A DNA stretch of 64,000 nt from positions 32,273,046 through 32,337,045 of the forward strand of contig CM067068.1 in NCBI GenBank assembly GCA_033980235.1, written 5' to 3'. This document shows, piece by piece, positions 14,175 through 26,341 of the stretch (its first letter is position 1; each line of letters starts with the position of its first letter). Under the pieces are notes generated by a model. That model ran no database searches, had not been told where the DNA came from, and saw only the letters and a list, made by a program, of their open reading frames with translations. Origin of the DNA: Diadema setosum. Taxonomy: Eukaryota; Echinodermata; Echinoidea; Diadematoida; Diadematidae. The translations under genes were made by a program, and so were the position numbers.

Positions 14175-14411
14175 TACAAAGTTTGCAAGACTTCCAAGGC
14201 TTCCATTGTGACAATACTCAGACGTAAAGAGGAATGCAGCAAAGACTTGTTAGTTGGTCTATATGGAAGACTGACTATTTAATCATGATTTCATTTTCAC
14301 TTTATCTAGTGTGTGTGCTCCTAATATCACGACGAACTTTGTGAAAACATGCGAACGCGTGAAATCCACATCTATTTCATCATACGTCTACTTCTAAATT
14401 TGCTCTACCTT

Positions 14412-14784
14412 TTAAAGGGGATAGCTAGTAACTGATCAGTGGGAATCGGTGGGAATGCTGGGAATGATTACTCCAATCCTTGTGGGATTCATTTAAGAGT
14501 ACATTATGTATCTATTGTTGTGTGAAAATGATTTGCTTCAGAATGGTCCCATATTCAAGTAATGTGCAGTTTAATGTTAACGATCATCCCGTCACTGTAC
14601 AGGCATGCTAACCTGGAAAAATTAAACTGCACATTACTTGAATATAGACCGTTCTGAAGCAAATCATTTTCACAAAACAATAGATACATAATGTACTCTT
14701 GAATGAATCCACAAGGACTGGAACAATCATCCCCCAGCATTCCCCCTGATTCCCACTGATCAGTTACTAGCCATCCCCTCTAAA
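14412..14784. mobile_element. long hairpin foldback element
   Basis: Two arms of about 165 bp surround a loop of about 40 bp. The left end TTAAAGGGGATAGCTAGTAA is mirrored by a right end near 14760-14784. Nearly the whole element is self-complementary. The left flank keeps TTAA and the right end reads CTAAAT, so the target duplication is decayed or not TTAA. Confidence 0.75.
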
Positions 14785-15670
14785 TGTGAGCATGGAGGGT
14801 CTTCGAAAGCACTAACTCTGCCAGATAGTGTCTAGTGTATCAGAAGTCTACAGATGACGCTCGTTGAAAATGTGGCTTCGACAGAAAAAAACCCCCGTAA
14901 ATATAACAGTATGAGGTGATGTAATTTGCGAAATAGGTTGTTTGGGTATTCAAAGGAGAAACCGACATATTGCCCTCCAATGAATGATCCGCACTTTAAA
15001 AAAAAAGAGCAAGAAGAACGAACTTATGGCATACTCATACACAAAGCAATGCACTGCCCTGGGGTATACGTTTTGGACGTATTGCCTGTACATTGTATTT
15101 GGTCATACCAAGATACGCTGTTGGATTTTATGGGACACTCTGTAGTCCCTTTTGTCAAAATGAGCCGCAAACTATTACAATCGCTCCATAAATTTGAGAG
15201 TTCATAAAACACATTTAAACAAAAACAATAATCCTGGATTTGGGTTTGTTTTTCTCTCACGTTAACGTTTTCTTTTCTCTCTCTCTCTCTCTCTCTCTCT
15301 CGAATCCATGTAGGATCTCGTCGAATCGAGTCTGAATTGATATCACGATCCGGAAATAGGCCAACCAAGAAGCAGCCAAAACAAATGCCTTACGCACCCT
15401 TACTAGAGCAAATGAGTTCGAAACTTAAATTTCATAAATAGTTAAACTCTAGACCATGTTATTCTCTCAACCTACTGCTCATGACTGCACGTCTCTGTCT
15501 TCTAGATGCGAGTAAAAAAATGGATATTTAACAGTTTAAGAGAAATAGTATTCCGTTTCACACATCTATTTTCATTAAAAAAAAAAAAACCCGCATGTAT
15601 AAAGTATTCTATTACACCCTCCCTTTTTCTACTTTAGCCTAATTTCTCTCTACGTGTATTTCCCTCTCTC

Positions 15671-15720
15671 ATGTGTGTGTGTATGTGTGTGTGTATGTGT
15701 GTGTGTGTGCGTGTGAGTGT
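15671..15720. repeat. GT microsatellite
   Basis: Interrupted (GT)n tract with occasional GTAT and GC variants. Confidence 0.9.
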
Positions 15721-15862
15721 ACATATAGGCCTAGCCCCCTACATGATATTAATCATATCAGATATGATACAATGATGACCGACATATTATTTTACATTCA
15801 CTTGCCCAACAGTAATGTTATTGACGTAGTCTTAAACAGTATCTATCATATTGGCTGATATT

Positions 15863-16235
15863 CGTTATTCCGACTGTTTTATACTCTGAAGATGAAATAG
15901 GGTTCATTATTCCGAAACACAAAAATCTCGTATACCGAGATGCCCGTTAGTTCAAAAATGAAATAGGGTTCGTTATTCCGAACGTTTGCGGCGTTATTCC
16001 GAAAGTTTGCTACTTTGCTAGTCGGAAAATGAAATACGGTTCGTCAGTCCGAAGATTCATTATTCCGAAGGTTCGAAATGAAAAAGGGTGCGTACTGTGG
16101 AAACGAACCTCCGGAATAACGAACATTCGGAAAAACGAAAACTACTGAATAAGGGACCTTCGGAATAACGAACCTTAGGAACAGGGAACCTTCAGAATAG
16201 CGAACCTTCGGAAAAACAAACCTTTGGAAAAAGGA
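15863..16235. repeat. TTCGTTATTCCGAA inverted-tandem array
   Basis: The left part repeats GTTCGTTATTCCGAA-like units, often preceded by AAATGAAATAGG. The right part repeats CCTTCGGAATAACGAA-like units, the reverse complement. The layout is a tandem array folded on itself with a centre near 16090-16110. Confidence 0.65.
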
Positions 16236-16283
16236 ACTGTAACCATTATGTTTATGCTACTCTTCGAGAGGGCCCTAAGAATA

Positions 16284-16847
16284 ATAAAGGGGAAATCCAC
16301 TCCAGATATAAATTATGATGATAAGAAAGAGTAAAATATTACAAATTCAACGGTAAAATTTTGATCGAAATTGGGTGAAAAATAAGGAAGTTACGACATT
16401 TGAACGTCAATATGAATATGCAAATGGCAAAGAGAGCATGTCATCCCCTCACAACTTGACATATATTCTGTACATAAAGTTTCGAAATTTCCAGTGTTTC
16501 ATTCAAACGCAATTTATGCCCGAGGCTCAAATCCTGTAAGTGTAATAGCAAACCGATCACTATTCTGAAGTTATACAACCAGGAATACCATCATGTTTCA
16601 GACTTTAATGACAGAAACGTTGAATTTTCTTCATTTTTTTTTTGTACGATCAATGGAAAATTATGACGGTATGACATGGTTAGCTCACTCATTTGCAAGA
16701 ATTGTTTTGCAGAAATTAACAACATTTCAAAATATCATAACTTCCATATTTTTCATCAGATTTCATTCAAATTTTTACCTTTGAACTTGTGAGATTTTAC
16801 TCTTTTTTATCAGACTCACTTATATTTGGAGTGGATTTCCCCTTTAA
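16284..16847. mobile_element. MITE family Y, copy 1
   Basis: It starts near AAAGGGGAAATCCACTCC and ends with GGAGTGGATTTCCCC|TTTAA. A second full copy with the same ends is at 44544-45142, and a weaker one is at about 30000-30615. It is non-coding. Confidence 0.7.
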
Positions 16848-17774
16848 GATAGACGTATTATCATCGTCAAGCAACACCAGGCAGCCATTTTACCGGGAGG
16901 AAAATAGAACCGATTCGAACTCAAAACCTCCGTTTGAATTTCCTAGCCTTACACCACAGTTTTCCAATACCACGTGTTGTTTGTCCGTGTACACCTTCAC
17001 TGGTGCACACAGATAACAGCAAAATTTCGCATTGCAATGAATGGTCCTCCCATAACCTATCTGCGAATAAATCGTTGTACCAGGTGGACACATTCTTTTA
17101 GATCTGAAAATATGTTGTTGTTTCTTTCTTTTTTTGATTTGATAAAATTGCCCTATATCACTCTCATAAAATAGGGAAAAATAAAAATGTTGTATACCAT
17201 GGCTAAACCATGCCTTAACTTTCTCCTGGAGCAACAAAATTGAATTTTATTTTTTCCATCACCTCGATCTTCCTAGGGGCGTATATTCTGAGGTCAGCAC
17301 TCACTTTAGTTCACAAATCCAACAGATTTGCCCATCAGATGGAGAGCTTATAAACATAATGACGTGGAGGTCATTTTAAATACTTTTCTTTAGTTCTCTA
17401 ATTGACGACGAATTTTACCTGTTCGGTTTTTGAAAGAATTACCTATAAGTACTCGCTAGTACAATGTAATTGATTTGTGCGACATAATATTTGCAGAAAT
17501 TCGAGAAGCATGTCATTCCGATATAGCTCCTACGGGGTGTGTCGTGATTCGTTCATTTGCTGTTTCGTAGCAGGACTTCATTTGCTAGATGTGTTTCGCC
17601 AAGATTTTAAACATCACTACGTTTATAAATATTTAAAACAGTAGCTCAGTGCCTGGATCATAATATGCTCACCAGTATTGCATTCTGTGATCTTGATTTG
17701 GATATGAATGGGCAATGAATGTGCAATGGTGGTAACAGGTGTGTTTCACGCCAGACCAGATGTGGGGTTAAACC
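16848..17774. other. no gene seen
   Basis: This is AT-rich sequence with no supportable frame and no further repeat that I recognise. Confidence 0.4.
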
Positions 17775-17796
17775 TAGGGAGGTGATCACCTCCCTG
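17775..17796. mobile_element. palindromic mini-element, 22 bp, target duplication unclear
   Basis: The core at 17776-17795 is a perfect 20-bp palindrome with arms AGGGAGGTGA. The flanks TTAAACC (left) and TTCTAAACC (right) resemble each other but do not align as an abutting 7-bp repeat. Membership of the family rests on sequence alone. Confidence 0.55.
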
Positions 17797-17922
17797 TTCT
17801 AAACCAGCCCATGCCATTAGAACCCACTTCGAAGGCCAAGAGGGCACATTGGCGGTGCCATCTGTTTGATTGAGACAGACGGTTTGTGCATGGAGCTGCA
17901 ACATTTAGCTCCATGGTTTGCG

Positions 17923-17952
17923 GAGGGAGGTGGAAATATTTCCACCTCCCTG
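17923..17952. mobile_element. palindromic mini-element, 30 bp, TSD GTTTGYG
   Basis: It carries a perfect 26-bp palindrome at 17925-17950 with arms GGGAGGTGGAAAT. Flanks GTTTGCG (17916-17922) and GTTTGTG (17953-17959) match at 6 of 7 bases. Confidence 0.65.
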
Positions 17953-18080
17953 GTTTGTGTAGCACCACGGAAGGAAAATGTTGTCAAGGGGCTCGAAGGA
18001 GTGTCCCTCAACTCCAGTCCAGGGAAGAAGGGTCACAGCAGGGTACACGTAGGTCTATATACAAGTTGTTTCAGCAGCTA

Positions 18081-18103
18081 TAGGGAGGTGGAAAGATCCC
18101 TCC
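18081..18103. mobile_element. degenerate palindromic mini-element
   Basis: It begins TAGGGAGGTGG and ends ATCCCTCC. Flanks GCAGCTA and GCAGCAA match at 6 of 7 bases. Confidence 0.45.
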
Positions 18104-18162
18104 GCAGCAAGTCTGGTAGGCCCTACTTGTATCAAGAACTTGGACAATCTAGGACCAAAAAG

Positions 18163-18440
18163 ACCTTGAAGGGATCGTATGATTTGGTTGAGACCGAACT
18201 TCAGGTTTCTAACATTTTTGGTGAGATAAAATTAGAAACCTCTTTCGAAATATAAAAGAGCATGTAATTCCAAGAGGGATACAACGTTTATTTCATGAAA
18301 ATTGGTTTTGAAATGGCTGAGATATCCAAAACACAGTAATTCTTAGGGAAAGGTGGGACCCACCATTTACTTTTTTACCTTTTACTTTCACCTTTTATTC
18401 TGTTTTTGGAAGTCTCAGAAATTCCAAAACCCATATTCGT
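18163..18440. mobile_element. MITE family X, truncated copy
   Basis: It begins GAAGGGATCGTATGATTTGG and has the central GGTGGGACCCACC palindrome shared by the copies at 22553, 46432 and 50018. The far end is not recognisable. Confidence 0.55.
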
Positions 18441-18601
18441 CTGAAAAAAACAAACAAACAAAACTTTGAATTCGTCTTACTGTTAGTTCTGTATTATTTT
18501 TATAAGTCGTTGCTTGGTATTTTGCAAAAAGTTAAAAGCTCAGTCGTCATCTCTACCAATACTATATCATCCCTTTAAAACGCCCTCGCTTCCACCGGTC
18601 G

Positions 18602-18835
18602 TTAAAGGGGTAGTATATAGTTTTGGTTGAAGTGGGGTTTTGGCTTTTAACTCTTTGTGAGGTAATAATAAAACTTTTTATCATTAAATATTAAAGAGCG
18701 TATGATTCTTCGAGAAATTCAAAGTTTATTAGATGAAATCGGTTTTTAAATGGCTGAGATATCCAAAAACAAGGAGGTCCTCATAAAAGGTGGGACCCAC
18801 CTCTTAAATTAGGCCACTATGTTTTGCTTATTTTT
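18602..18835. mobile_element. MITE family X, partial copy
   Basis: It starts TTAA|AGGGGTAGTATATAGTTTT and runs through the central GGTGGGACCCACC. The right half is missing. Confidence 0.55.
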
Positions 18836-20095
18836 TTTTTTCGTGTTATAGTTACTGTAGTATTGGTAGAAAAACAAGGTATCTAGAATACTCGACAGTC
18901 TTAAAACCATTTAAAGAGTTGAAATGTGACCTCATCCATTCAGCATCTTTGAGAAAATGAATTTCTTGCTTACTTGTCACATTGTGACCGACCCTGTCCT
19001 GTTCTGATTTTATGCTTCGGGATGCTCTTATTGTTGTGAAACATGACTTTTCCCTTGAAGAAAGTTGTCTCACGCTGAAATGCTGGCAATGCTATTAGTG
19101 AGGTGTGGCAAGGAAGCGCCTGTGTTGGAGCGTCTGTCACATGGAACCACGCCCCTATTATACATACCCACTTTATGACAACGTCTATCACGATCAGACC
19201 CAATAACAGAAGACGCATCATTTTCCTTACACAGACAATATATATTTATATATGATATAAATTGCTCTTTTCTTAATCCTTTTTCTAACGTCATCGATAC
19301 AACCATCGTCACTGATATCTAATAGGTTATAGCTAGAGTACCAAAATGACGATGCCTGTCTTTTGTCATAGCTTGGGATGGAATCACGCGCGAGCATGGT
19401 TAGCAACAATAAATGTTCACACATTATTCGGTCCAGTTGAGGTCGTCGTATAGAACCAGTTTCTATGGCGATGAATGGCTATGACATCACAATTTTATAC
19501 TCTGTTGACTCTTTGAAACAACTACGGATCGAATGTATCAGTAGGAGGGGGATGGAAGGATATCCATAAAAACACAACAGAAAATATCCGTTAATGAACA
19601 ATAGATTAAAATACATGACGTAATAAAGCTTGTGAGGACATTCTAAAAAAAAAAAAAAAATCGACCGAGGACACGTCCCGGAATTCCATCAACAGTACGA
19701 TGAGGTACACTCTGGTGTAGTCTATAAATTATTGGGATAACTCCATGGTATAAACATAGACCTGTTGTACCTCCATGGGATGAACATCGAGCTATTGCAG
19801 GTCCATGGTATAAGCGTGTAGCCCAGCTCACCCCAAGCAAGGTGATAATTACAGGGACAACGTTTACACCTCCCTGACATGCAACCCCTGCATGAGTACC
19901 ATCCATCTCAACTATCCCACCACCTGCCGAATGCTACACATGAGGTCGCAACCTCCATTCTTCTCCGGCACCATGATTGATGCGACATCCGTGCTTTCAC
20001 CCGTTACATTGCCACAGACAGCCTTATGGAGGTCATTTATGTATTCTTGCTGAATGATGATCAAGAGCGACTCCTGCTGAAGACATTAAAGGTAT
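18836..20095. other. no gene seen; one repeated motif
   Basis: Open frames here lack domains. At 19740-19815 a unit of about 35 bp (CTCCATGGTATAAACAT-like) is repeated imperfectly. A possible palindromic mini-element at 19852-19876 (CAGGGA...CACCTCCCTG) has no target duplication. Confidence 0.35.
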
Positions 20096-20450
20096 TTTCC
20101 ATTTCCAGATGAAACGAAAACCCAGCTTTAGTTCATCAAAATAGTTCTAGAATGTGAGTTAGGGATAGAAACAACCAAAGCAAAAAATTGAATCAGTATA
20201 CTACAGTGTTAAGTATTGTTTAATATACAAAATGTGAACAATAGTTATAATAAAAATGTTTCTACACTAAACCGTCTACAGTAAAAAATGGTTTGTTAAG
20301 AAACCTTGTGGAATACCCTTATATCTTGGTAGATGGTGGGGTGTTTTGTGACGCAACTGATCTACATGTATGCGCCAAATGTGATACCTCGCACGTTTTT
20401 TTAAATCACTGCTCCCAATGGTAATCAGTATCTCAAAGGACAGTAGGGAT
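20096..20450. mobile_element. MITE family Z, copy 1
   Basis: It opens TTAA|AGGTATTTTCC and shares internal blocks such as GTGAGTTAGGGATAGAAAC and AATCACTGCTCCCAATGG with copies at 26004, 28141 and 40986. The right end is approximate. Confidence 0.6.
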
Positions 20451-20588
20451 TTCGAGAGAGACACAACGATTAAATCATCTACATCCAAGATTACATCATT
20501 GACCCTATCCGATTACTAGTAGAAGTTTGGCTAGAGTCAGAAGGAACGACCAGGTCGTCAGGATGTTTTCACTTTCGTCTTTCCAATG

Positions 20589-20906
20589 TTCTTTTCCCAC
20601 CAAAGCTTATCCTCCTCTTTCTCCTCCTCCTCCTCCTTTTTTCTTCTTCTTCATCTTTTTCTTCCTCCTCTAATGCTGTACACACGCTCTCAGGATTATA
20701 CTCGTATTATGATATCGCTTTCAAACATTTGACGAACATTGACGTTCATTTTCCCACCTAAGCTCATCCTCTTTCTCCTCCTCCTCCTCCTTCTTTTTTT
20801 CCTCTTCTTCATCTTTCTCTTCCTCCTCTAATGTACACACGCTCTCAGAATTATACCTGTATTATGATGTCGCTTTTAAAAATTTGACGAACATTTAACG
20901 TTCGAG
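20589..20906. repeat. tandem duplication with CTCCTT-rich core
   Basis: Two copies of about 160 bp start at about 20591 and 20749. Each holds a pyrimidine tract (CTCCTCCTCCTCC), then GTACACACGCTCTCAG and TTTGACGAACATT. Confidence 0.75.
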
Positions 20907-22124
20907 CAGTTATATCATACAAAAAGAGAAATATTTCATCTTATTTCTGCAAAACGTTTTCAACGTAACCTTCAAGAATTGCTATTTGTAAATGAATTAT
21001 GAAAGAAAGGAACCTTTCTCTATAGAACGTATTGAATATCATATATTCTACTTTTTTTTTTGAAAATATGGAAACAAGGTTTTTCGATATCAATTTTGTG
21101 GGCCAAAGCGATATATGATGACAAGTAAAAGCTCTCTAAAGGATCTAAATTCTTGTAGTTTTTACTATCTCTTCATTTTTCTTCCTGTTGTTCTTGTTTT
21201 CCAGCTCACAAATATATTTTGACTAAGAATTATCCATTTATTGTGTACGAAAACAAAAATAACAAAAAATCAAATCTTCCGCTGTATAGGCTACTTGTAA
21301 AGAATGTGAGTCCTTATTGAATAACTTCAAAATAATCATCAGTCAGATAGGGTTATATCTGGATTGAGACTGGGAATAAATGTTGAACCCCCCCCCCAAA
21401 AAAAAAAGAGAAAAAAGAATGGAAACTACATGATTTTATGTATAAATCATATGCAAGTTGTTAGGCGACGGCATTAACAGTTCACTCGTTTGCATATTCA
21501 TAACGATTGTTTCAGAACTGTTTTGGGAAAATTGGAGAACATCACAATTTAAAAACTTTCCTAACTTTTATCCGATTGCGATCAATTTTTTCAATGTTTT
21601 TTTTTTTCTGCTAACAATTTACTCCTTATTTATAGACAACTCCTAACTGATACAGAAATGCCCTTTGAAGCCAGGGCTATCATTTCGTCTTCTACAGTTG
21701 AACCCCCCCCCCCTAAAAAAAGAGAGAAAAAAGATTGGATTAGGATTATAGCAAGGAATCGAGTACAAGGGAATGACAAAATCTGAAGACATGATATCAT
21801 ACCCTCTTCTGATTGTCTTTCTGCTGACGGAGTGAAGTGTTTGGGAATCAACACAACTACGACCTGACACTTCAAGAGTTCAGGGTAAAATGAATTAATA
21901 AAATACGAGCTTTCCGATGTACAAAGATTGTTTTCTCATAATCTTAGCCGTGACGATGACGTCACCCAAATGACCAGACGGCATAACCCGCAACCCTAGT
22001 GTGAATATCTTACGACTTCCTCTCTTCATCTCCACCACCAGACAGAACGAGATCGCGAATTCCGCGACCGTGATCACCGAAACCGGTTATGCGGATCAGT
22101 TTTCTCCTTCGCCCATCTGACTCA
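20907..22124. other. no gene seen
   Basis: AT-rich sequence with a C8-A10 tract near 21390 and a C9/A-rich tract near 21705. No frame with a recognisable domain. Confidence 0.4.
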
Positions 22125-22131
22125 ATAATAC

Positions 22132-22156
22132 CAGGGAGGTGAGTCTCACCTTCCTG
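22132..22156. mobile_element. palindromic mini-element, 25 bp, TSD ATAATAC
   Basis: The arms CAGGGAGGTGAG and CTCACCTTCCTG differ at one position. ATAATAC abuts both ends (22125-22131 and 22157-22163) with 7 of 7 bases matching. Confidence 0.8.
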
Positions 22157-22367
22157 ATAATACAACCAAAAAATTGTGTGAGAACGTTCTCTACATTTCC
22201 ATCTCTTCTCCCCCTCTCTCTCCGTATTTCTTTTTCTCCTTTAGCGATATTTACTTTCTTTCTTCTTTACCTCCTTCGCCAGCTTCTTCACATACCTTCA
22301 TCTACTCTAAAATGTTTAGATATTTTTCAAACAAATTTGCCAATAAGATTTGTGCGCTCTCTTCTAT

Positions 22368-22409
22368 CCAGGAGTTAGTTCTGTGATGTTTGTTACTGAT
22401 AAGTCCTTG
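22368..22409. mobile_element. degenerate palindromic mini-element, 42 bp
   Basis: The ends CCAGGAGTTA and TAAGTCCTTG are complementary at 8 of 10 positions. Flanks CTTCTAT (22361-22367) and CTTCTAC (22410-22416) match at 6 of 7 bases. It sits directly against the element at 22417 and shares one target copy with it. Confidence 0.5.
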
Positions 22410-22416
22410 CTTCTAC

Positions 22417-22454
22417 CAAGGAGTTACTACGTACAGACCTGTAGTAACTCCTTG
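22417..22454. mobile_element. palindromic mini-element, 38 bp, TSD CTTCTAC
   Basis: Perfect 14-bp arms (CAAGGAGTTACTAC and its complement) flank a 10-base centre. CTTCTAC abuts both ends (22410-22416 and 22455-22461) with 7 of 7 bases matching. Confidence 0.8.
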
Positions 22455-22552
22455 CTTCTACCCTTCCACGAACTGGTCTGCATTCTCCTAAAAAAATTAA
22501 ATGCATTTAATTGATGACACCAAGAAATCAAACTCATGGATTGAATGCCTCG

Positions 22553-22944
22553 TTAAAGGGATAGTACAGTATTGGTGGAGATGAGAATTGGGCTTTTAAC
22601 TTTTTGCGAGATACCAAGAAAACACTTATGATACAGTACAGAGCATACCATTTTAAGAGGAATTCAAAGTTTATTTGATGAAAATCGGGTTTGGAGTGAA
22701 TGAAACATCCAAAAACAAAGTAAAACAAAGCGATCGTAATAAAGTGTGGGTCCCACACTTTATAGAATCGCTTTTTTTTTTTGGATATCTCAGCCATTTC
22801 AAAACCAATTTTTATCAAATAAACATTGAATTCCTCGTAGAATTACATGCTCTTTCATATTTCATAAGAGGTTTCTCATTATCTCACCAAAAAATGTTAG
22901 AAACCTGAAATTATGTCTCAACCAAAACTGTACGATCCCTTTAA
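22553..22944. mobile_element. MITE family X, full copy
   Basis: It begins TTAA|AGGGATAGTACAG and ends CTGTACGATCCCT|TTAA. The interior is largely self-complementary around a GTGGGTCCCAC centre near 22748. It has no coding capacity. Confidence 0.75.
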
Positions 22945-23234
22945 CCACTTGGAAAATATCGCGGTCAGTGTGAACCACATGAAGTGTCAGCACACAATCG
23001 TCTTCTGTGGTGTGATTATATCTAAAACACATCGCCAGACAAGACTTCTCAAACCCTGTCTACGTAAGCTGAGCCCTTTTCCTCTCATCTCATCTGCTTT
23101 TGGTCATTTTTTTGAAAACGTGGCATTTGAATGACCCTGTTCTGGGAATCATGACGTAACGGCGCGGCCACGAAGAAAATATCTGACCAAGCAACTTTAA
23201 TAAACTTGCCGACGGCGTTCGCTTCCCTCCTATG

Positions 23235-23254
23235 CAGGGAGGTGGAAGCCCCTG
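23235..23254. mobile_element. palindromic mini-element, 20 bp, TSD CTCCTATG
   Basis: It starts CAGGGAGGTGG and ends CCCCTG, with the right arm shortened. An 8-base direct repeat CTCCTATG abuts both ends (23227-23234 and 23255-23262). Confidence 0.7.
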
Positions 23255-26003
23255 CTCCTATGTGTGCTTCTTCGCACCATGGACCTACATGTTCGCACCA
23301 AACATGAAACCTGGAGGCATCTCCCTGACCTGATATTCCCAATACAGGACCATTTTTATTGGAGATTATTTGGCAGGAATGCGCAATAAATAGCAAGGAA
23401 GTATGCACGATGATTGATGTCTGTCTCTTGACAAAATGGTCTCACGCATTGTTGTTGCTACACAACATCTTTCTTCGACTTCAAGTTTATTGTCAGACGC
23501 ACGACCATCTTGTATTTTAAACGTTTCATATTTCATAGTACGTCACTCGTTTTCATGGCCTCCCTTGCCTAAATCGGCTGTCAAAAATACATGTGATATT
23601 TCCTTGAAGGAACACATTACCTAAATCTGCTAACCTTTTCTTCTTTACGGAAATTACGTATTTACTCCAACCTTAGAAATGAATTAATGCTCCAAAGCGC
23701 TGAATTAAGACTTGATCAAATTCATTTCAAGTGATCTGTTCTTGTCTATTCCAGCAAATGAAAACACACAGGGAACACCATTTTCACACGTGCATAGCAG
23801 TTGACAGTTGACAGTTTCTAGTATATGTTTTTGGCGAATCGAGATATCTCTATCATAGCCATGATTGTTTCACAACAATAACGGATCAGTGGAACCGAAC
23901 CTTAGGGACAGGAACGAGGCTTGTTTGAAAGAAAAATTATCAACGGCTACAGTTGATAAGTATTTAATCAGCAATGCCAATGTAAGGTTACATGCAGTTA
24001 AGATAACAAGCATACCCATACACACATTCAATGTAGATGCATCGGCCAAATTCTGAGCTGAGGTGGTATGATTCATCAGAGTTGTATAAACTTTACGCTA
24101 TGCCAAACAAACAGAATCTTGGCGTGAATTCGTTTGCAAACGTTTACATGTTTATTTTTTCTTCGAATAAAGGGAAATTATACTTCTTTACATGGTACCA
24201 ATGAATTTACCAAATTTAATGTCATACCAGGAAATGTTAGCACATGCTCTTCAGACAGATATACGATGGCAGCATCTCTTTTTCTTCATCTTCTTCTTTT
24301 GGTGCGAAGAATTCGCTCTACTTTGACTTTGAGGATCGAACGAGCATTGCTGATTATGGGAATTGATCAAAGAAAATGTATTTTAAATCTACTATACATA
24401 ACAATGATTACGTCTGTCCTTGCCACGCCCTTTAAGCAAGCAACAATCAGGTAGTTAACAGTTCTGAAAAATGTATCTTACTCACCCGTCTGATGTAACT
24501 AACTGGACAATCAGGTTACTGGTAATAACCGAGAACAGTTATTGCGGTTTCCTCCAAGAATTTTGGTCGAAGGCTGCGGAAACTCTGCGATTTCGTGTCG
24601 CTAAATATCCAATAATGCCTCACCCAACTACCTGGATAGATGTGTCGCAGCTTTGATGATTGTGGCTTGCTTAGGACACCGGCAAACTCCGCGAGAATGG
24701 TAACAGAAGAGGAGGCAGGGGTCTCTTTTAGCACTGGACGGAGGATTCTACCACTGTACCAGAAAGTTTGACGCAGAAGTTGTGCTGCGCACGCGCAATG
24801 CAACTTTCGACAGGTGCCTGTTGAAGTCGATTTTCGGTCCGTCTAGTCTGCCCACCAATCATAGTGCAGATAGCGCAAGCTTCACTCGTAACAAAGGTAC
24901 AAGGATGTGAGAGATTTTCGGAGATCTTTTGTGATTATGTATTATGATATACAGTTAGTCTAACTTCCCAACCTGGTTTTGTTTTCTGAATCTTTCTTGA
25001 ATCTTTGGTTTGGGAGTGATCGACTTTCTTTCAACTTTGCCTCCAGCATGGATGTGGGACTAACCTCTCCTACCAGCCAGGGAGAGTCGTGTAATCAAGG
25101 AGTTTGGTGTAACCTGTGTTATAACATGAAAATTTATAGACAGCTACACACAAGAAGGCCAGGAGACCAGACTATAAGCGCCAAGGTTCACGGAGAAGGC
25201 GTCGTGAGAGTCAGGGTGGTAGACAAGATGGGGACGAAGTTAGCATAATAAAGAAGCAATACTTCCGATAGACGCAGTAGTGACTGGATTCTTCGCTGAC
25301 CCCTATACATGTACATGTATATGTACCTCCATGACAAAGAGTTTTGCCCACTTCACAAGTTGTAGATGCCATTTTCGCGAATTAGTACCAAAATGAAACT
25401 CACATCATGGCAGATCCGCAAGGAAATATATTTGCTGTTGTTGTTGTTGCTGCTGTAATTGTTGCCATTTAATTGAGAGAAGAAAAAAAGTCCTAGAAAA
25501 AGATAGAGTTTGACGTTTTATTTTCAATTTATTTGGATGGATAGATAGAAATAATGACAGACAAACAGGTATAAAAGAGGCAGAAAGATAGACGGGGGGG
25601 GGGGGGAGGGTGCTGTTCATGACATATTCATAATTATACAAAACTAGATGCACTTGGAGAGCGCAAACCTCCTCAAAGGACATGGTAAACCTTTTGCTCA
25701 TTGGAGCCCTTTGTTGTCCACATAATCATCCATTTCTTTTATCAATCATGCAGGATGTCAAAATATTGTTGATCTTTGATTTATAACTGATTTTTCAATT
25801 GCCCAATTATTGTTTTTCCCGATGTTTGTTTAAATTTGACGAGTTTCATTACTTCTAACTTTTCTTGAATATACATTTATGTAGTTTAATTCAAGGTTGC
25901 CAATTTGATAAATACAACAGGCATCCTTCAGTTATGACTGCACGCTGACACGCCTATTTCGTGTTGTTTTAGTCCATGGACCAATATCAAACCATGGATT
26001 TGG
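23255..26003. other. no supportable gene
   Basis: The frame at 24979-25248 is ATG-poor and has no recognisable domain, although its 3' part is fairly GC-rich. A CAA/GTT tract lies at about 25430-25465 and a G tract at about 25593-25606. Confidence 0.35.
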
Positions 26004-26341
26004 TTTAAAGGAGGAATTGTTTACCATTGGGAGCAGTACTTTAAAAATGTTCGAGTTATCACATTTAATGCGTATGTGTAGGTCATCACAAAACATCCTA
26101 CAATATACAAATTTTGCAATAAAGCCTAAAGCCATAGCGACGGTTTATTGCAGTAACAATTTTATTATAACTATTGTTTTGTATATTTAACATTATCTAA
26201 CATTGATAATACTGATTACATTTTTTACATTGGTCGTTTCTATCCCTAACTCACATTTTAGAACTATTTTGAATCACTACAGCTGTTTTGTTTTTTTGTT
26301 TTGTTTTGTTTCATCTGCAAATGGTAAATAATAATAACCTT
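26004..26341. mobile_element. MITE family Z, inverted copy
   Basis: This is the reverse orientation of the family at 28141. It starts TTAA|AGGAGGAATTGTTTACC and contains the complement of GTGAGTTAGGGATAGAAAC near 26250. The right end is decayed. Confidence 0.6.

Larger units (their letters stand above)
14785..16283. other. no gene; simple repeats and CCGAA array
   Basis: It contains a CT run (about 15276-15302), a GT microsatellite (15671-15720) and the CCGAA/TTCGG array annotated separately. I see no supportable gene. Confidence 0.45.

Noticed and set aside
17866..18255. 129-residue plus-strand frame
   Set aside because: It spans two palindromic mini-elements and part of a MITE, and no homology was recognised.
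19852..19876. Possible further palindromic mini-element (CAGGGA...CACCTCCCTG)
   Set aside because: The left arm is poorly matched and no abutting 7-bp duplication is present.
24979..25248. 89-residue frame with a charged C-terminus
   Set aside because: It might be a retrotransposon remnant, but no motif could be assigned.
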